Assembly (NCBI RefSeq): GCF_027889715.1
Contig: NZ_JAPJZH010000006.1
Span: 1-64,000 of the forward strand
From: Allohoeflea poritis
Lineage (GTDB): Bacteria; Pseudomonadota; Alphaproteobacteria; Rhizobiales; Rhizobiaceae
Direction of reading: 5' to 3'
DNA: 64,000 nt
Both the position numbers and the translations under genes were made by a program. The notes beneath the pieces were generated by a model that saw only the letters and a list, made by a program, of their open reading frames with translations, was not told the origin of the DNA and did not search any database. This document shows positions 46,130-55,456 of this stretch, one piece after another (position 1 is the first letter of the stretch; each line of letters opens with the position of its first letter).

Positions 46130-46472
46130 CTAAACCACAGCCTTGTGTCTGGTCTGATCTCGATAGGCTTCCGACACACAGTCTAATTGACCGCGGAGTC
46201 ACAAAACGACAACCCTCCGATTTTCTGGAAAGGCCAGCGTTCAAAACTGGGAGTTTTATCTGATCACTTTTCAACTTACTAATGGTCTGCAATCACCTAG
46301 CGGCAATATCCAATCGGCAGAGACAAACGGGCATATTTCAACGATACTTGACTTCAGAGGCTGTCTCTCCGCTTTTGCGGAGATCGATGCTGAGAAGTAG
46401 GGCGGCAGCTTTACTGGCGAAGGATGCTTAGTCTCTAAGTCTATGAGCTTGCGGCCTTATTCGGCACAAAAG
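46130..46472. other. Gene-free stretch before right end of element B
   Basis: I see no gene, hairpin or known element. The rightward operon ends at 46129 and the conserved right-end repeat begins near 46473. Confidence 0.4.
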
Positions 46473-46742
46473 TACCGTCAGCCATTTTCAAGGAAAGTTT
46501 CACGACATTTTCGCAATGAATTCAGCTGGTTCGCTCTCGAAAAATACCGTCAAGAGCGACGACACCGGTATCGTTACCGGCAGAAATCGCAGAACTCAAG
46601 GGCGTGGAAGTCCGTCAAAAGTACCGTCAGATTATCTCGCTTCACCGCAATATCCGTATATGGCGGACATTGGACGGTGATAGAAAATTATTTGACATCA
46701 ATTGCTTGTGAGAACACCGGTCAACTGCCTTCAACACGGATC
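46473..46742 (+). repeat. Right-end repeat with TACCGTCA arm-type octamers, copy 2
   Basis: TACCGTCA at 46473, 46545 and 46622, with TACCGGCA at 46575. These are 281, 209, 132 and 179 bp before the core start, the same offsets as the copy next to guaA. The repeat ends in AACACGGATCC. Confidence 0.9.
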
Positions 46743-46753
46743 CATGCGAATCC

Positions 46754-46773
46754 CTACTCCCACTCGATGATCA
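46754..46773 (-). other. Attachment-site-like core 3 (guaA 3'-end mimic)
   Basis: CTACTCCCACTCGAT begins at 46754. On the minus strand it encodes IIEWE-TAG. Upstream AATC before the core also matches the guaA junction (AATCCCTACTCCCACTC). Confidence 0.85.
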
Positions 46774-46828
46774 ATTAGGCTGATAACCGACTGATTTCAC
46801 AAGGAATTTATCTGCGACAATTCGCGCA

Positions 46829-46848
46829 TACCGTCAGAAATACCGTCA
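46829..46848 (+). repeat. Left-end paired TACCGTCA octamers, copy 3
   Basis: TACCGTCA at 46829 and 46841, 75 and 87 bp from the core start. Confidence 0.9.
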
Positions 46849-47633
46849 AAATCCTAAGCTGTTGAAATTGTTGTATTATATTCTTCGCGCCGCAAAGGAA
46901 ATGATGCGGATAATCGCCAGTCGATGGCCTTCTCCATGTGGTCGGCGGCAACGGAATTCATCAGATCGATCGAGACAACCCTGACGGCACTCCAGCATGC
47001 AGAGCAGAACGTCATGGATTGGGTCGAACATGACACTTCCACTCGACTCCGAGGCGAAATCGGTTTTGGCCTGGCCGGCCTCCAGCACGCTGCCTGAACG
47101 CACAATTGCGGCACAGCCAAACAGGATATCGAACTTGCGCGGACTCGGTCGCCAAACGCCCAACGCTTGCCCGTCCAATACTTTGGGCGGCAGATGTTGC
47201 GATGGCAGTGTTCCCGGTGGTGATCTTAAGCCTGGTTTTTGTGCATTTTGTTCTATTGCCCGCAGACACTCAGAAATGGATCGGCACGAATAAGTTCGTG
47301 ACGGTCCCCGCGAGAAGCAGCAACAGAAACGAAACCGCGACCAGAATTATTTGCACAGCAAAAGGCAAGCTCTTCATTGACATTGAATCATGCACGCCGG
47401 AGTGCCCTTGATGAGACATCTGCTCGTCAAGATGAGCCTTGCTCACCGTCCCGGACATTTCCGGGTTTGTCTCGGGAGATCGATGACCCAGGTGGGGCAC
47501 ATCCTTGCCGGGAAGGGTCATGCAGCCGTGCAACGGAGGTCTTTTGGTGACTGCCGGCTACGTTCGCGCAACCCGGTTTCAACGGTCGACATTGCCGGGG
47601 GCCCTTCCCCCTTGTTCCTCAATTGCCTGCGCT
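46849..47633. other. Low-information stretch at left of element C
   Basis: Several overlapping short frames exist on both strands between 46854 and 47411, none with a recognised product or a clear ribosome-binding site. The only plausible small gene is described at 47270-47533. The stretch looks like decayed sequence. Confidence 0.4.
47270..47533 (-). CDS. Small single-pass membrane protein, uncertain
   Basis: An 87-residue frame with a His/Ser/Met-rich hydrophilic N-terminal part and one strong hydrophobic segment near the C-terminus (FAVQIILVAVSFLLLLLAGTV). I do not recognise a family. It lies just downstream of the truncated HlyD fragment on the same strand. The hydrophobic segment is the only argument for it being real. 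Confidence 0.3.
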   Translation of the reverse strand: MHGCMTLPGKDVPHLGHRSPETNPEMSGTVSKAHLDEQMSHQGHSGVHDSMSMKSLPFAVQIILVAVSFLLLLLAGTVTNLFVPIHF

Positions 47634-48133
47634 TCAGCTCTCGCGCATCGCATGGGCTATCTGATCGACGATCGGTTCCGTAAGAAAACTCAGAACGGTG
47701 CGGTCCTCAGTCGTTACAAATGCCTCGACCGGCATTCCGGGCACGAGTTCTTGCCCAGCCAGTTTCTGCAGCTCATCCTTCGGTATCCCCAGCCTGATCC
47801 GATAATAGCGTTGCTGTGTGTTTTCATCATGCGTCTGGTCTGCGGCAACGGTCCGGACCCGCGCCGACAGTTTTGGTGTCGTGCGATGGTCAAGGCCCGG
47901 AAACCTGATTTCAGCTAACTGCCCCACCTGCACCTGATCGATGTCGGTCGGCGTCACCCTGGCATCGACAACAAGCGTGTCGTTCCTGGGTACAAGTTGC
48001 AGCAATGTAGCGCCAGGCGGCACCACCCCGCCGACGGTATGGGCGGCGAGTTGATGCACAAAACCTGCTTGCGGGGCCCGTATCTCCAATCGCCGGAGCT
48101 CATCCTGAGCCTTCACTTTGATGTCATATGGCA
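47634..48133 (-). pseudogene. C-terminal remnant of a HlyD-family type I secretion adaptor
   Basis: About 165 residues match the C-terminal part of HlyD/PrsE-type membrane fusion proteins: ELRRLEIRAPQAGFVHQLAAH, VPPGATLLQLVPRNDTLVVDARV, TPTDIDQVQVGQLAEIRFP and a final GMPVEAFVTTEDRTVLSFLTEP. The N-terminal membrane anchor and coiled coil are missing, replaced at about 48133 by the end of the malic enzyme gene. It is a deletion remnant. Confidence 0.8.
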
Positions 48134-49920
48134 GACACCGGACAGTAGACCGGCCACCACTCGCTAATGCGCACCGCCTCGATAGGGTCGTCGATGTCGG
48201 CGGTGGCGACGCCCTGTTCAATCGCCATGCGGACAACAGCGGTCGCAACGACGCTCGAGGTGGTGCGCAGCGCGCCGTTCGACGGCAGAAGCGAAGCGCC
48301 CGGCTCAGCGAGATTGGCCTCGTCCGCAACCGCGTGCGCTGCGGCAAGGATCATTTCATCGGTAATTTTTGATGCCCGGGCAACGATTGCTCCGAGTCCC
48401 AATCCAGGATACAGCGCGGCATTGTTGGCCTGGCCAATCCGGTGGGTGACACCCTTGTGCGTCACGTCTTCAAAGGGCGAGCCGGTCGCGACCAAGGCAT
48501 TGCCGTCCGACCAGGTCAGCAGCTGTTTGGGCGTGGCCTCGGCAAGATGGGTCGGGTTTGAAAGCGGAAATATGATTGGTCGCTCGACGGCGGCCGCCAT
48601 CGTGCGCACAATGTCCTCGGTGAACATACCGGGGGTTGTGGAAGTGCCGATGAGTATCGTCGGCTTCACCCGCTCCACAACGGTGGCGAGGTCGATAATG
48701 CCGCCGCCGTTAGCAGCCTCGGCACGCAGACCCGCCATTGCCGGCCAGCGCAAAGCGGCCTTGCGGTTTTCGTCACATGGTGTGCGGGTCCAGTCGGCAA
48801 CCTCGTCATCGGGCCGGACGTAGGGACGCTGGTAGTCAAGCAGTCGGTCGGACATTGAGGTGGTCAGCAGGCCCGGCAGGTCGACGATCCAGATTCGGGC
48901 CGTCGCATCGTCGGCGGACAGGCCATGGCGAACCATCTCATCGCGCGCCTGATCGACAATGCCGCAACCTGCCGTACCGCCGCCAAGCACGACGATACGC
49001 TGATCGCGCCACGTTGTCCTGCTGAGCTCTACGGCGTTAAACAGACCGGCCATCGTGATTGCGCCAGTACCCTGCATATCGTCGTTAAACATTGGGGCAG
49101 ATCCGCGATACCGATCGAGAATGCGTCGGCAATTTGTGGATCCAAAATCCTCCCAATGTAACATCGCATTGGGGAACAACTTGCGGGCGGCGGCGACATA
49201 TGCGTCAATCAGGGCATCATACTCTTTATTGGAAACCCGCGCGCGGCGCGCCCCTGTGTACAGGGGGTCGTGCAATAGTTTCTCGTTGTTGGTGCCGGCG
49301 TCGAGCATCACGGGGATGACGCGGTGCGGGTCAATTCCCGCGGCGGCCGAGTACACGGCAAGCTTGCCGATGGAAATGTCCACGCCATTTGCGCCCCAGT
49401 CACCGATACCGAGGATTTCCTCCGCATCGGTCGCCACGAGCAAGTCAATGTCGTCGGCCGACGCACCAAAGTTCGCCAAGCGCTGCTCAACCGTATCGAT
49501 TGCGTCTACCGAGAGAAATACGCCGCGCGGCCGGGTCCAAATCTCGGAGTAATTCTCGATCGCCTCACCAACAGTGGGATCGTAAACGACCGGCAGCATC
49601 TCAAGCAGGTGCCGCTGAATGAGTGCGAAAAAAAGTACGGAATTGTTGTCGTGCAATCTCCATGCATAAATGTGCTTATCAAGATCGGTGGGTTGTGCGC
49701 AGTAATTGCGATAGGCCCAGTCGAGCTGAGGCTCCAGGTCAGTGACAACGGCATCCGGAAGCAGACCTTCCAGACCCAGTGCTGCGCGCTCTTCCGCGAC
49801 AAAGGCCAATCCCTTGTTGAGCGCCGGGTCGCGAAGCACCTCGTAACCTCGGGCCGTCGTCGAAACCTTCCGGTTAGTTCCCCGCCCTGTGACCTTTGCA
49901 AGTCCGCTATACATTGTCAC
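48124..49920 (-). CDS. NAD-dependent malic enzyme
   Basis: A 598-residue malic enzyme of the large type. N-terminal half: GLEGLLPDAV, YAWRLHDNNSVLFFAL, PVVYDPTVGEA, and LGIGDWGANGVDISIGKLAVYSAAAGIDP. Metal/substrate region: LHWEDFGSTN and FNDDMQGTGAITMAG. The nucleotide-binding site is VVLGGGTAGCGI. It converts malate to pyruvate with CO2 release. The last residues (WWPVYCPV and three more) run into the HlyD remnant, so the extreme C-terminus may be altered by the deletion, although the core enzyme is complete. No partner gene lies next to it. Confidence 0.88.
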   Translation of the reverse strand: MTMYSGLAKVTGRGTNRKVSTTARGYEVLRDPALNKGLAFVAEERAALGLEGLLPDAVVTDLEPQLDWAYRNYCAQPTDLDKHIYAWRLHDNNSVLFFALIQRHLLEMLPVVYDPTVGEAIENYSEIWTRPRGVFLSVDAIDTVEQRLANFGASADDIDLLVATDAEEILGIGDWGANGVDISIGKLAVYSAAAGIDPHRVIPVMLDAGTNNEKLLHDPLYTGARRARVSNKEYDALIDAYVAAARKLFPNAMLHWEDFGSTNCRRILDRYRGSAPMFNDDMQGTGAITMAGLFNAVELSRTTWRDQRIVVLGGGTAGCGIVDQARDEMVRHGLSADDATARIWIVDLPGLLTTSMSDRLLDYQRPYVRPDDEVADWTRTPCDENRKAALRWPAMAGLRAEAANGGGIIDLATVVERVKPTILIGTSTTPGMFTEDIVRTMAAAVERPIIFPLSNPTHLAEATPKQLLTWSDGNALVATGSPFEDVTHKGVTHRIGQANNAALYPGLGLGAIVARASKITDEMILAAAHAVADEANLAEPGASLLPSNGALRTTSSVVATAVVRMAIEQGVATADIDDPIEAVRISEWWPVYCPVSAI

Positions 49921-49991
49921 CTCTATGTGTCTATCTTGATTGGAATGGAATTGACCGCTGTTCGTTCAACGACCGCCGGCCGAACCGAACG

Positions 49992-50160
49992 TCAATACCG
50001 ACTGCCCGGTGCGAAGCAGAGGACCAGCGCATTGTCCCTCGTTGAAAACCCATCCGGATTGATGACGTACTGAATATCAGGCTCGATATAGACGGCTGGC
50101 AGCAATTGCGCCCGATAGTTGATCTCCAGGATCGTTTCGGAACCTTGGTCGTCAAGCCGA
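49992..50160 (-). pseudogene. C-terminal remnant of an OprB-type carbohydrate porin
   Basis: In a different minus-strand frame from the urea-transporter remnant, about 53 codons read SETILEINYRAQLLPAVYIE, then PDIQYVINPDGFSTRDNALVL and a stop. This is the last two strands of an OprB-family outer-membrane porin, with its typical PDxQYxxNP motif. The rest of the gene is absent. The fusion point with the urea transporter is at about 50160. Confidence 0.65.
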
Positions 50161-50497
50161 TCGCTAAAGACGCCGGCAGAGAAACAGCGATCAGCGATGG
50201 ATTAAGGCCCGGCAACCCAGTCTCCAAACCTGCACCTCTGTCGCCCAGCAGCATGCGAGCGCTGGGAGCAATGATTGCCGCAGCCAGCATGTAGGCCGCG
50301 GCAATCGGCGATGCAACGAGGACAGCTGCCAGGAAAAACAGACCCGTAAGCTCATTGGACTGGAAACAAAGCTGGGAGCAACCGCGCAGCACCAGGCGCC
50401 AACAGGGCAACTGGCCGGGCTCGGCCGCCGGAAAAACGAAATCAACAGACGGCTTTTCCCTACTTCGAGATCGCAAGCCAATCGGTGTTTTGGCCAT
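50161..50497 (-). pseudogene. N-terminal remnant of a urea transporter
   Basis: About 110 residues from an ATG at 50497 resemble the start of bacterial UT-family urea transporters: LRGCSQLCFQSNELTGLFFL, a membrane segment, then LLGDRGAGLETGLPGLNPSL. The similarity stops at about 50160, where a porin fragment begins in another frame. It starts 25 bp after the biuret-hydrolase-like gene, so the two were once an operon for urea-type nitrogen. The present transporter cannot be functional. Confidence 0.65.
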
Positions 50498-50522
50498 GGC
50501 AGGCGCTCCCGCAAGAAATGCG

Positions 50523-51191
50523 TCAAAGCGATTCAAGATATTCGAGTATCTTGTGCGACATGCAGGTCCAACCCACGATGCCGCCCTGTGCGACAACGGC
50601 CTTCAGGGTTGATTCCTTGAATTCTGGGAAGAAGCTGTCTGTCCCGTCTTCGACCAGCAGGCAATCGTAGCCGCGATCGTTTGCGCAACGCATTGTTGTC
50701 TGCACACAAACCTCTGTCGTCACGCCCGTTATTATGAGGTTTGTTATGTTTCGCTTCATCAGGTAAGCGTGAAAATCGGTGCCGTAGAAGGTATCCTTGC
50801 CTGGTTTTGCAACGACCAGCTCATGCTCCAATGGCATGCACTGCGGAATGAAATCCGACCCTTCCTCGCCATCGATCAATATACGCCCCATTGGTCCGGG
50901 ATCGCCAATCTTTATTTTGGGATTGCCACGGTTGCGTTTCGCGGTGGGCAGGTCCGAGAGGTCCGGCCTGTGACACTCCTTGGTGTGGATAACGGGTAGC
51001 CCCGCCTTGCGGAATGCATCCTGAAGTCTGGCGATGACCGGGATGCATGGCTGTATGTTGCCGAGGTTGTTGCCCAATGACTCCGCGAACCCTCCCGGCA
51101 GGCAAAAATCGCGCTGCATATCGATGCAAACCAGGGCGATGTGATCGATATCGAATTCGTAGGCGAAAGGTACCGCATCTATGGTGACCAT
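50523..51191 (-). CDS. Isochorismatase-family cysteine hydrolase, biuret amidohydrolase-like
   Basis: A 222-residue cysteine hydrolase with the catalytic triad Asp24 (CIDMQRDF), Lys132 (AKPGKDTFYGTDF) and Cys162 (TGVTTEVCVQTTMR), preceded by the cis-peptide Val-Thr-Thr motif. HRPDLSDLPTAKR and IGDPGPMGRILI closely recall rhizobial biuret amidohydrolase (BiuH), which turns biuret into allophanate. The adjacent urea-transporter remnant supports a urea/biuret nitrogen role. Ureidoacrylate or another ureido compound remains possible. Confidence 0.8.
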   Translation of the reverse strand: MVTIDAVPFAYEFDIDHIALVCIDMQRDFCLPGGFAESLGNNLGNIQPCIPVIARLQDAFRKAGLPVIHTKECHRPDLSDLPTAKRNRGNPKIKIGDPGPMGRILIDGEEGSDFIPQCMPLEHELVVAKPGKDTFYGTDFHAYLMKRNITNLIITGVTTEVCVQTTMRCANDRGYDCLLVEDGTDSFFPEFKESTLKAVVAQGGIVGWTCMSHKILEYLESL

Positions 51192-51768
51192 CGAGTTTGC
51201 TTCCTGTATCTAACAATCTATAGTTGTTTTTCTGGCGATTAACTCTGGAGCGTTCAATCCCATCTGCCCCAGATTCCTTCTGTGGTTCAGCGAACTCCGA
51301 ACCAAATCAACCTCAGCTTTAGGATAACACAAAATACTTGGTAAGAATTTGAATTATATGCAAATAATGGAATGTGCGTATCGTTTTAATATAACATATG
51401 TCTCACAGCCGATTTTTCGCCAGACGCACCTCCGACTTGAGGACCTCGGTTAATGCTGTCCAACGAATTCGAATCGATGCAGTGTTGGCAACTTGAATAC
51501 ACTTTAAAAGTGCATACAAAGCCTGTGAAATGCCGACATGTCGATGTAACCGTCCGACCTGCTTCGGGCTACGCGATACCAAAAAATGGCGAGGTTCTTA
51601 TAGGCGTACGGCTTGTTTTCAGTTTCGTTCGTCGGCTCGGCGTTCAAGTACTTCCGATCAACGCTGTGCACGGTCGCTTCGTCAAACGGGGAGCCGTTGT
51701 CCGGATACCTGCACCGGCAACGGTGTTCTCATCGTCAGATCAGGGGCGACCGAGACAGGCACGTTTGC
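51192..51768. other. Gene-free stretch, AT-rich in part
   Basis: The first part (51230-51420) is AT-rich, likely holding the promoter for the amidase gene. A 117-codon plus-strand frame at 51453-51806 runs into the response-regulator gene on the opposite strand and has no recognised similarity; I do not call it. Confidence 0.4.
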
Positions 51769-52440
51769 TCAGAACACATACCCGACGCCATATATTGAAC
51801 GGATAATATCGTCGTCGGCTCCGGCAGCTCTCAATTTGGAACGGATGTTCTTGATGTGGCTGTCGATTGTCCGGTCAAAAACATCGCTGTCCTCGGGAAA
51901 CGCAAGCTCAATCAGTTGTGCACGTGAAAACACGCGTCCCGGCTGGCTCCAAAGAACATTCAGGAGTTGGAATTCACGGCGCGTCAAATCCAGTTTCCGG
52001 CTTTGAAATACTGCCGTCCACCGTTCTTTATCCAATCGAAGTCCGGATGAATTCGAACCGGGATCGTCTTGCCTTGTTCGCCTGAGAATTGCCTTGGCGC
52101 GGGCGACGACTTCCCTTGGCGACCACGGCTTGCAGATGTAGTCGTCGGCGCCAAGTTCCAGTCCGAACAGGCGATCCAATTCTTCCACTCGCGCACTTTC
52201 CAGAATAATTGGCACTTCGCTTTCTGCACGCAACGCCCTGCAAACCGCCAACCCGTCTTTTCCGGGCAAATTAATGTCAAGAATAACAAGGTCCGGCTTG
52301 GCCTCGAGTATCTTCTCAACGGCTCCGGCCCCGGTATGAAGAACGCTCGTTTTGGCACCTTCCCGAATAAAATAGCTGCTCAGCACAAACGCCAGCGGCG
52401 GCTCATCCTCCACAATGAAAATATGACGGTTGCTGAGCAC
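51769..52440 (-). CDS. OmpR-family response regulator (BaeR-like)
   Basis: A 223-residue two-domain regulator. Receiver domain: acidic pocket VEDEPP, phospho-acceptor Asp55 in LVILDINLPG, Ser at the usual Thr switch position (ESARVEE) and Lys in YICKPWSP. Winged-helix DNA-binding domain from about residue 130 (LDLTRREFQLLNVLWSQPGRVFS; DRTIDSHIKNIRSKL; IYGVGYVF). Its likely partner is the BaeS-like kinase at 58118-59707, same strand and in the normal kinase-then-regulator order, but separated by 5.7 kb of genes on the other strand. Confidence 0.9.
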   Translation of the reverse strand: MLSNRHIFIVEDEPPLAFVLSSYFIREGAKTSVLHTGAGAVEKILEAKPDLVILDINLPGKDGLAVCRALRAESEVPIILESARVEELDRLFGLELGADDYICKPWSPREVVARAKAILRRTRQDDPGSNSSGLRLDKERWTAVFQSRKLDLTRREFQLLNVLWSQPGRVFSRAQLIELAFPEDSDVFDRTIDSHIKNIRSKLRAAGADDDIIRSIYGVGYVF

Positions 52441-53048
52441 TGAAACGAGGCCCCCTGGGGCATGGTTTGACTGGAAATATCGCCTATGCCGAAGTCAAGT
52501 GAGCAGTAAGCCGGCTTTCGTCAAACCAGGCGAGCGATCAGGTGTCCGTGTAACGGTTGAACCACCTGATATGCAATGCGATTGTCCCATCTGCATTGTG
52601 CAGATATCCAGACGCTTCTCAAGGCCGTCAAGTTCGCGCCGTGTATCCCGCCTGTCTCAAGCCGCAAACTACACATCGAGTTCGAAAAACGCCTTCTACA
52701 AGCAGCGAGACAGGGCCGAAAATACTTCTAATCTGTTCAAGGACTGGCGTCCGACCGCCATATAATATGGCCTATCTCCTCATTACAGCCAGACGCTGGC
52801 GACATTCATTATCTGCCGGTGCAAACAATCGCCCCTCAGGCCGGTAGGGTGATACAAATCACATGTTTTTTTGAGACAATGCTACATTGACGAAAAAGCG
52901 AATAACTTAAATAATACAAAGTAATACAAGAATTTTTCCCAGCATTTATAAGACATTGGCAAGATTTGGGCGATTATGAGAGCAATCCGCCAGTCGTGAC
53001 CTTTTGGTCGAAATTCAGAACCCTCAACCTTACTGATATGGAACGGCA
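52441..53048. other. Gene-free stretch upstream of acetolactate-synthase-like gene
   Basis: Divergent space between the response regulator and the TPP enzyme gene. Short frames are present without recognised products. The last 170 bases are AT-rich and may contain the promoter of the plus-strand gene. Confidence 0.4.
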
Positions 53049-54701
53049 ATGACATCCAAGCTGGTAGCTGAAATCCTTGTGGACTGTCTTGAGAATGAGG
53101 GCGTTGAGTTTGTTTTCGGCATTCCCGGAGAAGAAAACATTCGACTGGTCGACGCCTTGAACGGATCCCCCATCCGCTTCGTTCTTGCAAGGTCCGAGCA
53201 GGGCGCGTCATTTATGGCGGACATGTACGGCCGCGTGACCGGGCGTCCCGGTGTGTGTACGGCGACACTCGGGCCCGGCGCCATCAACCTCCTGCTCGGT
53301 GTGGCCGACGCACAAATGGACAGCACTCCACTCGTTGCCATTACGGCACAGGTTGGTCTCAACAGGATATACAAGGAGACGCATCAATTCGTCGATCTTC
53401 TCGGCATGTTCAAGCCGGTGTCGAAATGGGCCGATATGGTCCATACACCTTCAGCTGTTCCCGAGATGGTGCGCGCCGCGTTCAAGGCCGCCCAGGCAGA
53501 GCGCCCCGGTGCCGCTTATCTGGCAGTGCCCGAGGACGTCGAAGCAATGCACGCGCCGCGGGACATTCAGCCACTTGCCATAAACTCCGTGCGTCCCGAC
53601 GCACCGTCTCCGAGCCAGGTCGAACGTGCTGCGGCAGTGCTCGACGCCGCCGAACGGCCAATCTTGCTCGTCGGCCATGGCGCGGCACGCGCCGGCGCGC
53701 AAGATGCGCTCGTCCGCTTCTCCGAAAGGCTCGGCATACCCGCCGCGACCACTTTTCACGGTAAGGGCGTCATGCCTGACGACCATGAAAACGCGCTCGG
53801 CGCGATCGGCTTCATGGTGCACGATTATACCAATTTCGGCTTCGATCGCGCAGATCTGATCATAAGCGTCGGTTACGAACTCCAGGAGTTTCCGCCCTCG
53901 CGGATCAATCCCGACGCGGACAAGCCGATCCTGCACATCCATCGTTTTCCCGCCGAGGTGGACGCCAATTACGGGCTCTCCGTCGGCGTTGAGGGCGACA
54001 TTTCAAAAAGCCTCGATGCGCTGCGTGCCGCCTCGTCTAAGACATTTGCCGTTGACCCTACAAACTCATCCATCCGCAAGCTGGTTCAAAATGAGTTGGA
54101 CAACGGACGCGCTGACGATTCGTTTCCCGTCAAGCCACAGAGGATCGTGGCCGATATCCGAGAGGCGATGGGGCGGAGCGACGTCGTGCTTGCAGATACC
54201 GGTGCGATCAAGATGTGGATGGCGCGGCTCTATCCGACATATGAGCCGAACACGTGCCTGATCTCGAATGGTCTGGCGACGATGGCCTTTGCACTTCCGG
54301 GCGCAATAGGCGTGAAGCTCGCCGATCCGCGGCGCAAGGTATTGGCGGTTATGGGTGACGGGAGCTTCCTGATGAACTCCCAGGAAATAGAGACTGCGAT
54401 CCGCGAGAAAACGCCGATCGTGATTCTCATCTGGCTCGACGGAAGCTATGGCCTGATCAAGTGGAAGATGGACCTGGAGATTCAAAGACACTCGCACGTC
54501 GATTTCAACAACCCCGATTTTGTCGCATACGCGGAAAGCTTCGGGGCGAAGGGATACCAGGTGAGTGCTGCGCACGAGCTCTTGCCGACACTCCGCAAGG
54601 CTTTGGAAGACGACAGCGTCTCAGTCATCGTCTGCCCGGTGGACTACTCCGAGAACGACAAGCTGACCGGCCGGCTCGGAACGCTCACCCAGCCAATCTG
54701 A
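53049..54701 (+). CDS. Thiamine-diphosphate enzyme, acetolactate synthase-like
   Basis: A 550-residue TPP-dependent enzyme. N-terminal PYR domain: VFGIPGEENIRLVDAL, catalytic Glu in ARSEQGASFMADMYGRVTG; the KETHQFVDLLGMFKPVSKW segment recalls catabolic acetolactate synthases. Middle domain: ILLVGHGAARAGA. C-terminal PP domain: GDGSFLMNSQEIETAI...LIWLDGSYGLIKWK, the GDG-N TPP/metal motif. It probably condenses two pyruvates to acetolactate; other pyruvate-using TPP enzymes are possible. Monocistronic on the plus strand, inside the split two-component system. Confidence 0.82.
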   Translation: MTSKLVAEILVDCLENEGVEFVFGIPGEENIRLVDALNGSPIRFVLARSEQGASFMADMYGRVTGRPGVCTATLGPGAINLLLGVADAQMDSTPLVAITAQVGLNRIYKETHQFVDLLGMFKPVSKWADMVHTPSAVPEMVRAAFKAAQAERPGAAYLAVPEDVEAMHAPRDIQPLAINSVRPDAPSPSQVERAAAVLDAAERPILLVGHGAARAGAQDALVRFSERLGIPAATTFHGKGVMPDDHENALGAIGFMVHDYTNFGFDRADLIISVGYELQEFPPSRINPDADKPILHIHRFPAEVDANYGLSVGVEGDISKSLDALRAASSKTFAVDPTNSSIRKLVQNELDNGRADDSFPVKPQRIVADIREAMGRSDVVLADTGAIKMWMARLYPTYEPNTCLISNGLATMAFALPGAIGVKLADPRRKVLAVMGDGSFLMNSQEIETAIREKTPIVILIWLDGSYGLIKWKMDLEIQRHSHVDFNNPDFVAYAESFGAKGYQVSAAHELLPTLRKALEDDSVSVIVCPVDYSENDKLTGRLGTLTQPI

Positions 54702-55456
54702 GCTTTTCGGTACGCCTCCTGCGCCTCGTAACGGCGAATGCGCCATGGCGCTGGCTGCGTTGGCGGCCAACCTAATTCAGGTGTCGGCCCCCTCCCCGGA
54801 CCGCGACAGATGATCATGCTGCCATTAGACAGCCACTGGCAATCGTCCCCATATCGGAGATCGCCAATGGTCGACATTCTGTAAGACGCATGGTGATCTG
54901 AAATTCCTGTCGGGTGACCGCGATACGATTGACGAGAAGCATAACATCAGGCTCAGACAGCCTTGATCGCAACCTTCCTTGGGGAAACAAGCTCATGGCA
55001 CTTTTCGGGAATGATACCAGCAGGGAAGCCGACGACTGAGGCCTACAGCTGAGACAAATCTACGACCCAAGTCGAGACAAAAGTCCATAGACAAAACAGC
55101 ATTCTCGTAAAGAATGAGACTATGTCTGGCGATTGGTGTGACACCAAAGCTCAGCCTCTCTCGGACGATCGCACGTGAAATGCTGATCGTCAGACAATTC
55201 CCGACCCGCCATTGCTTCGTTGTGCGAGGCGGTGCGCAGGCAAGGCGAATACGAAAGCCAAGCAAGGAGAGACGTTACCCGTGCGGCCGGCATGCCTTTC
55301 AGCATTTCTCCTCGCGAAACGAAACTGCGCGCCTGCAAAACCGCTCGGCACAGCAAAGTGGAAAGGCAGATCTGCTGATAGGAGAAAAGTGGATCGCCGG
55401 CGATACCGGGTAGGTTTGAATATGAAATCATACCTTTGCCGAAAGATACATTCAAA
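54702..55456. other. Gene-free 750-bp stretch
   Basis: Short overlapping frames on both strands without recognised products or convincing ribosome-binding sites. No hairpin of note was found. It may contain decayed gene remnants and the promoter of the first AraC gene. Confidence 0.35.

Larger units (their letters stand above)
28026..46753. mobile_element. guaA-stacked element B: sugar-acid catabolism module
   Basis: About 18.7 kb between cores 2 and 3. It has intact left-end octamers (28101, 28113) and a complete right end (46473-46742). The cargo is two divergent operons for uptake and oxidation of a sugar. No integrase is present. Confidence 0.65.

Noticed and set aside
46854-47411. Several overlapping 60-100-codon frames on both strands
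   Set aside because: No recognisable similarity, no clear ribosome-binding sites, and they contradict each other in position; probably decayed sequence.
49931-50596. A single 221-residue membrane protein
   Set aside because: Only the first part from 50497 resembles a urea transporter; the remainder matches a porin end in another frame, so this is a chimeric pseudogene.
51453-51806. 117-codon plus-strand frame
   Set aside because: No recognised similarity and it overlaps the end of the clearly real response-regulator gene on the other strand.
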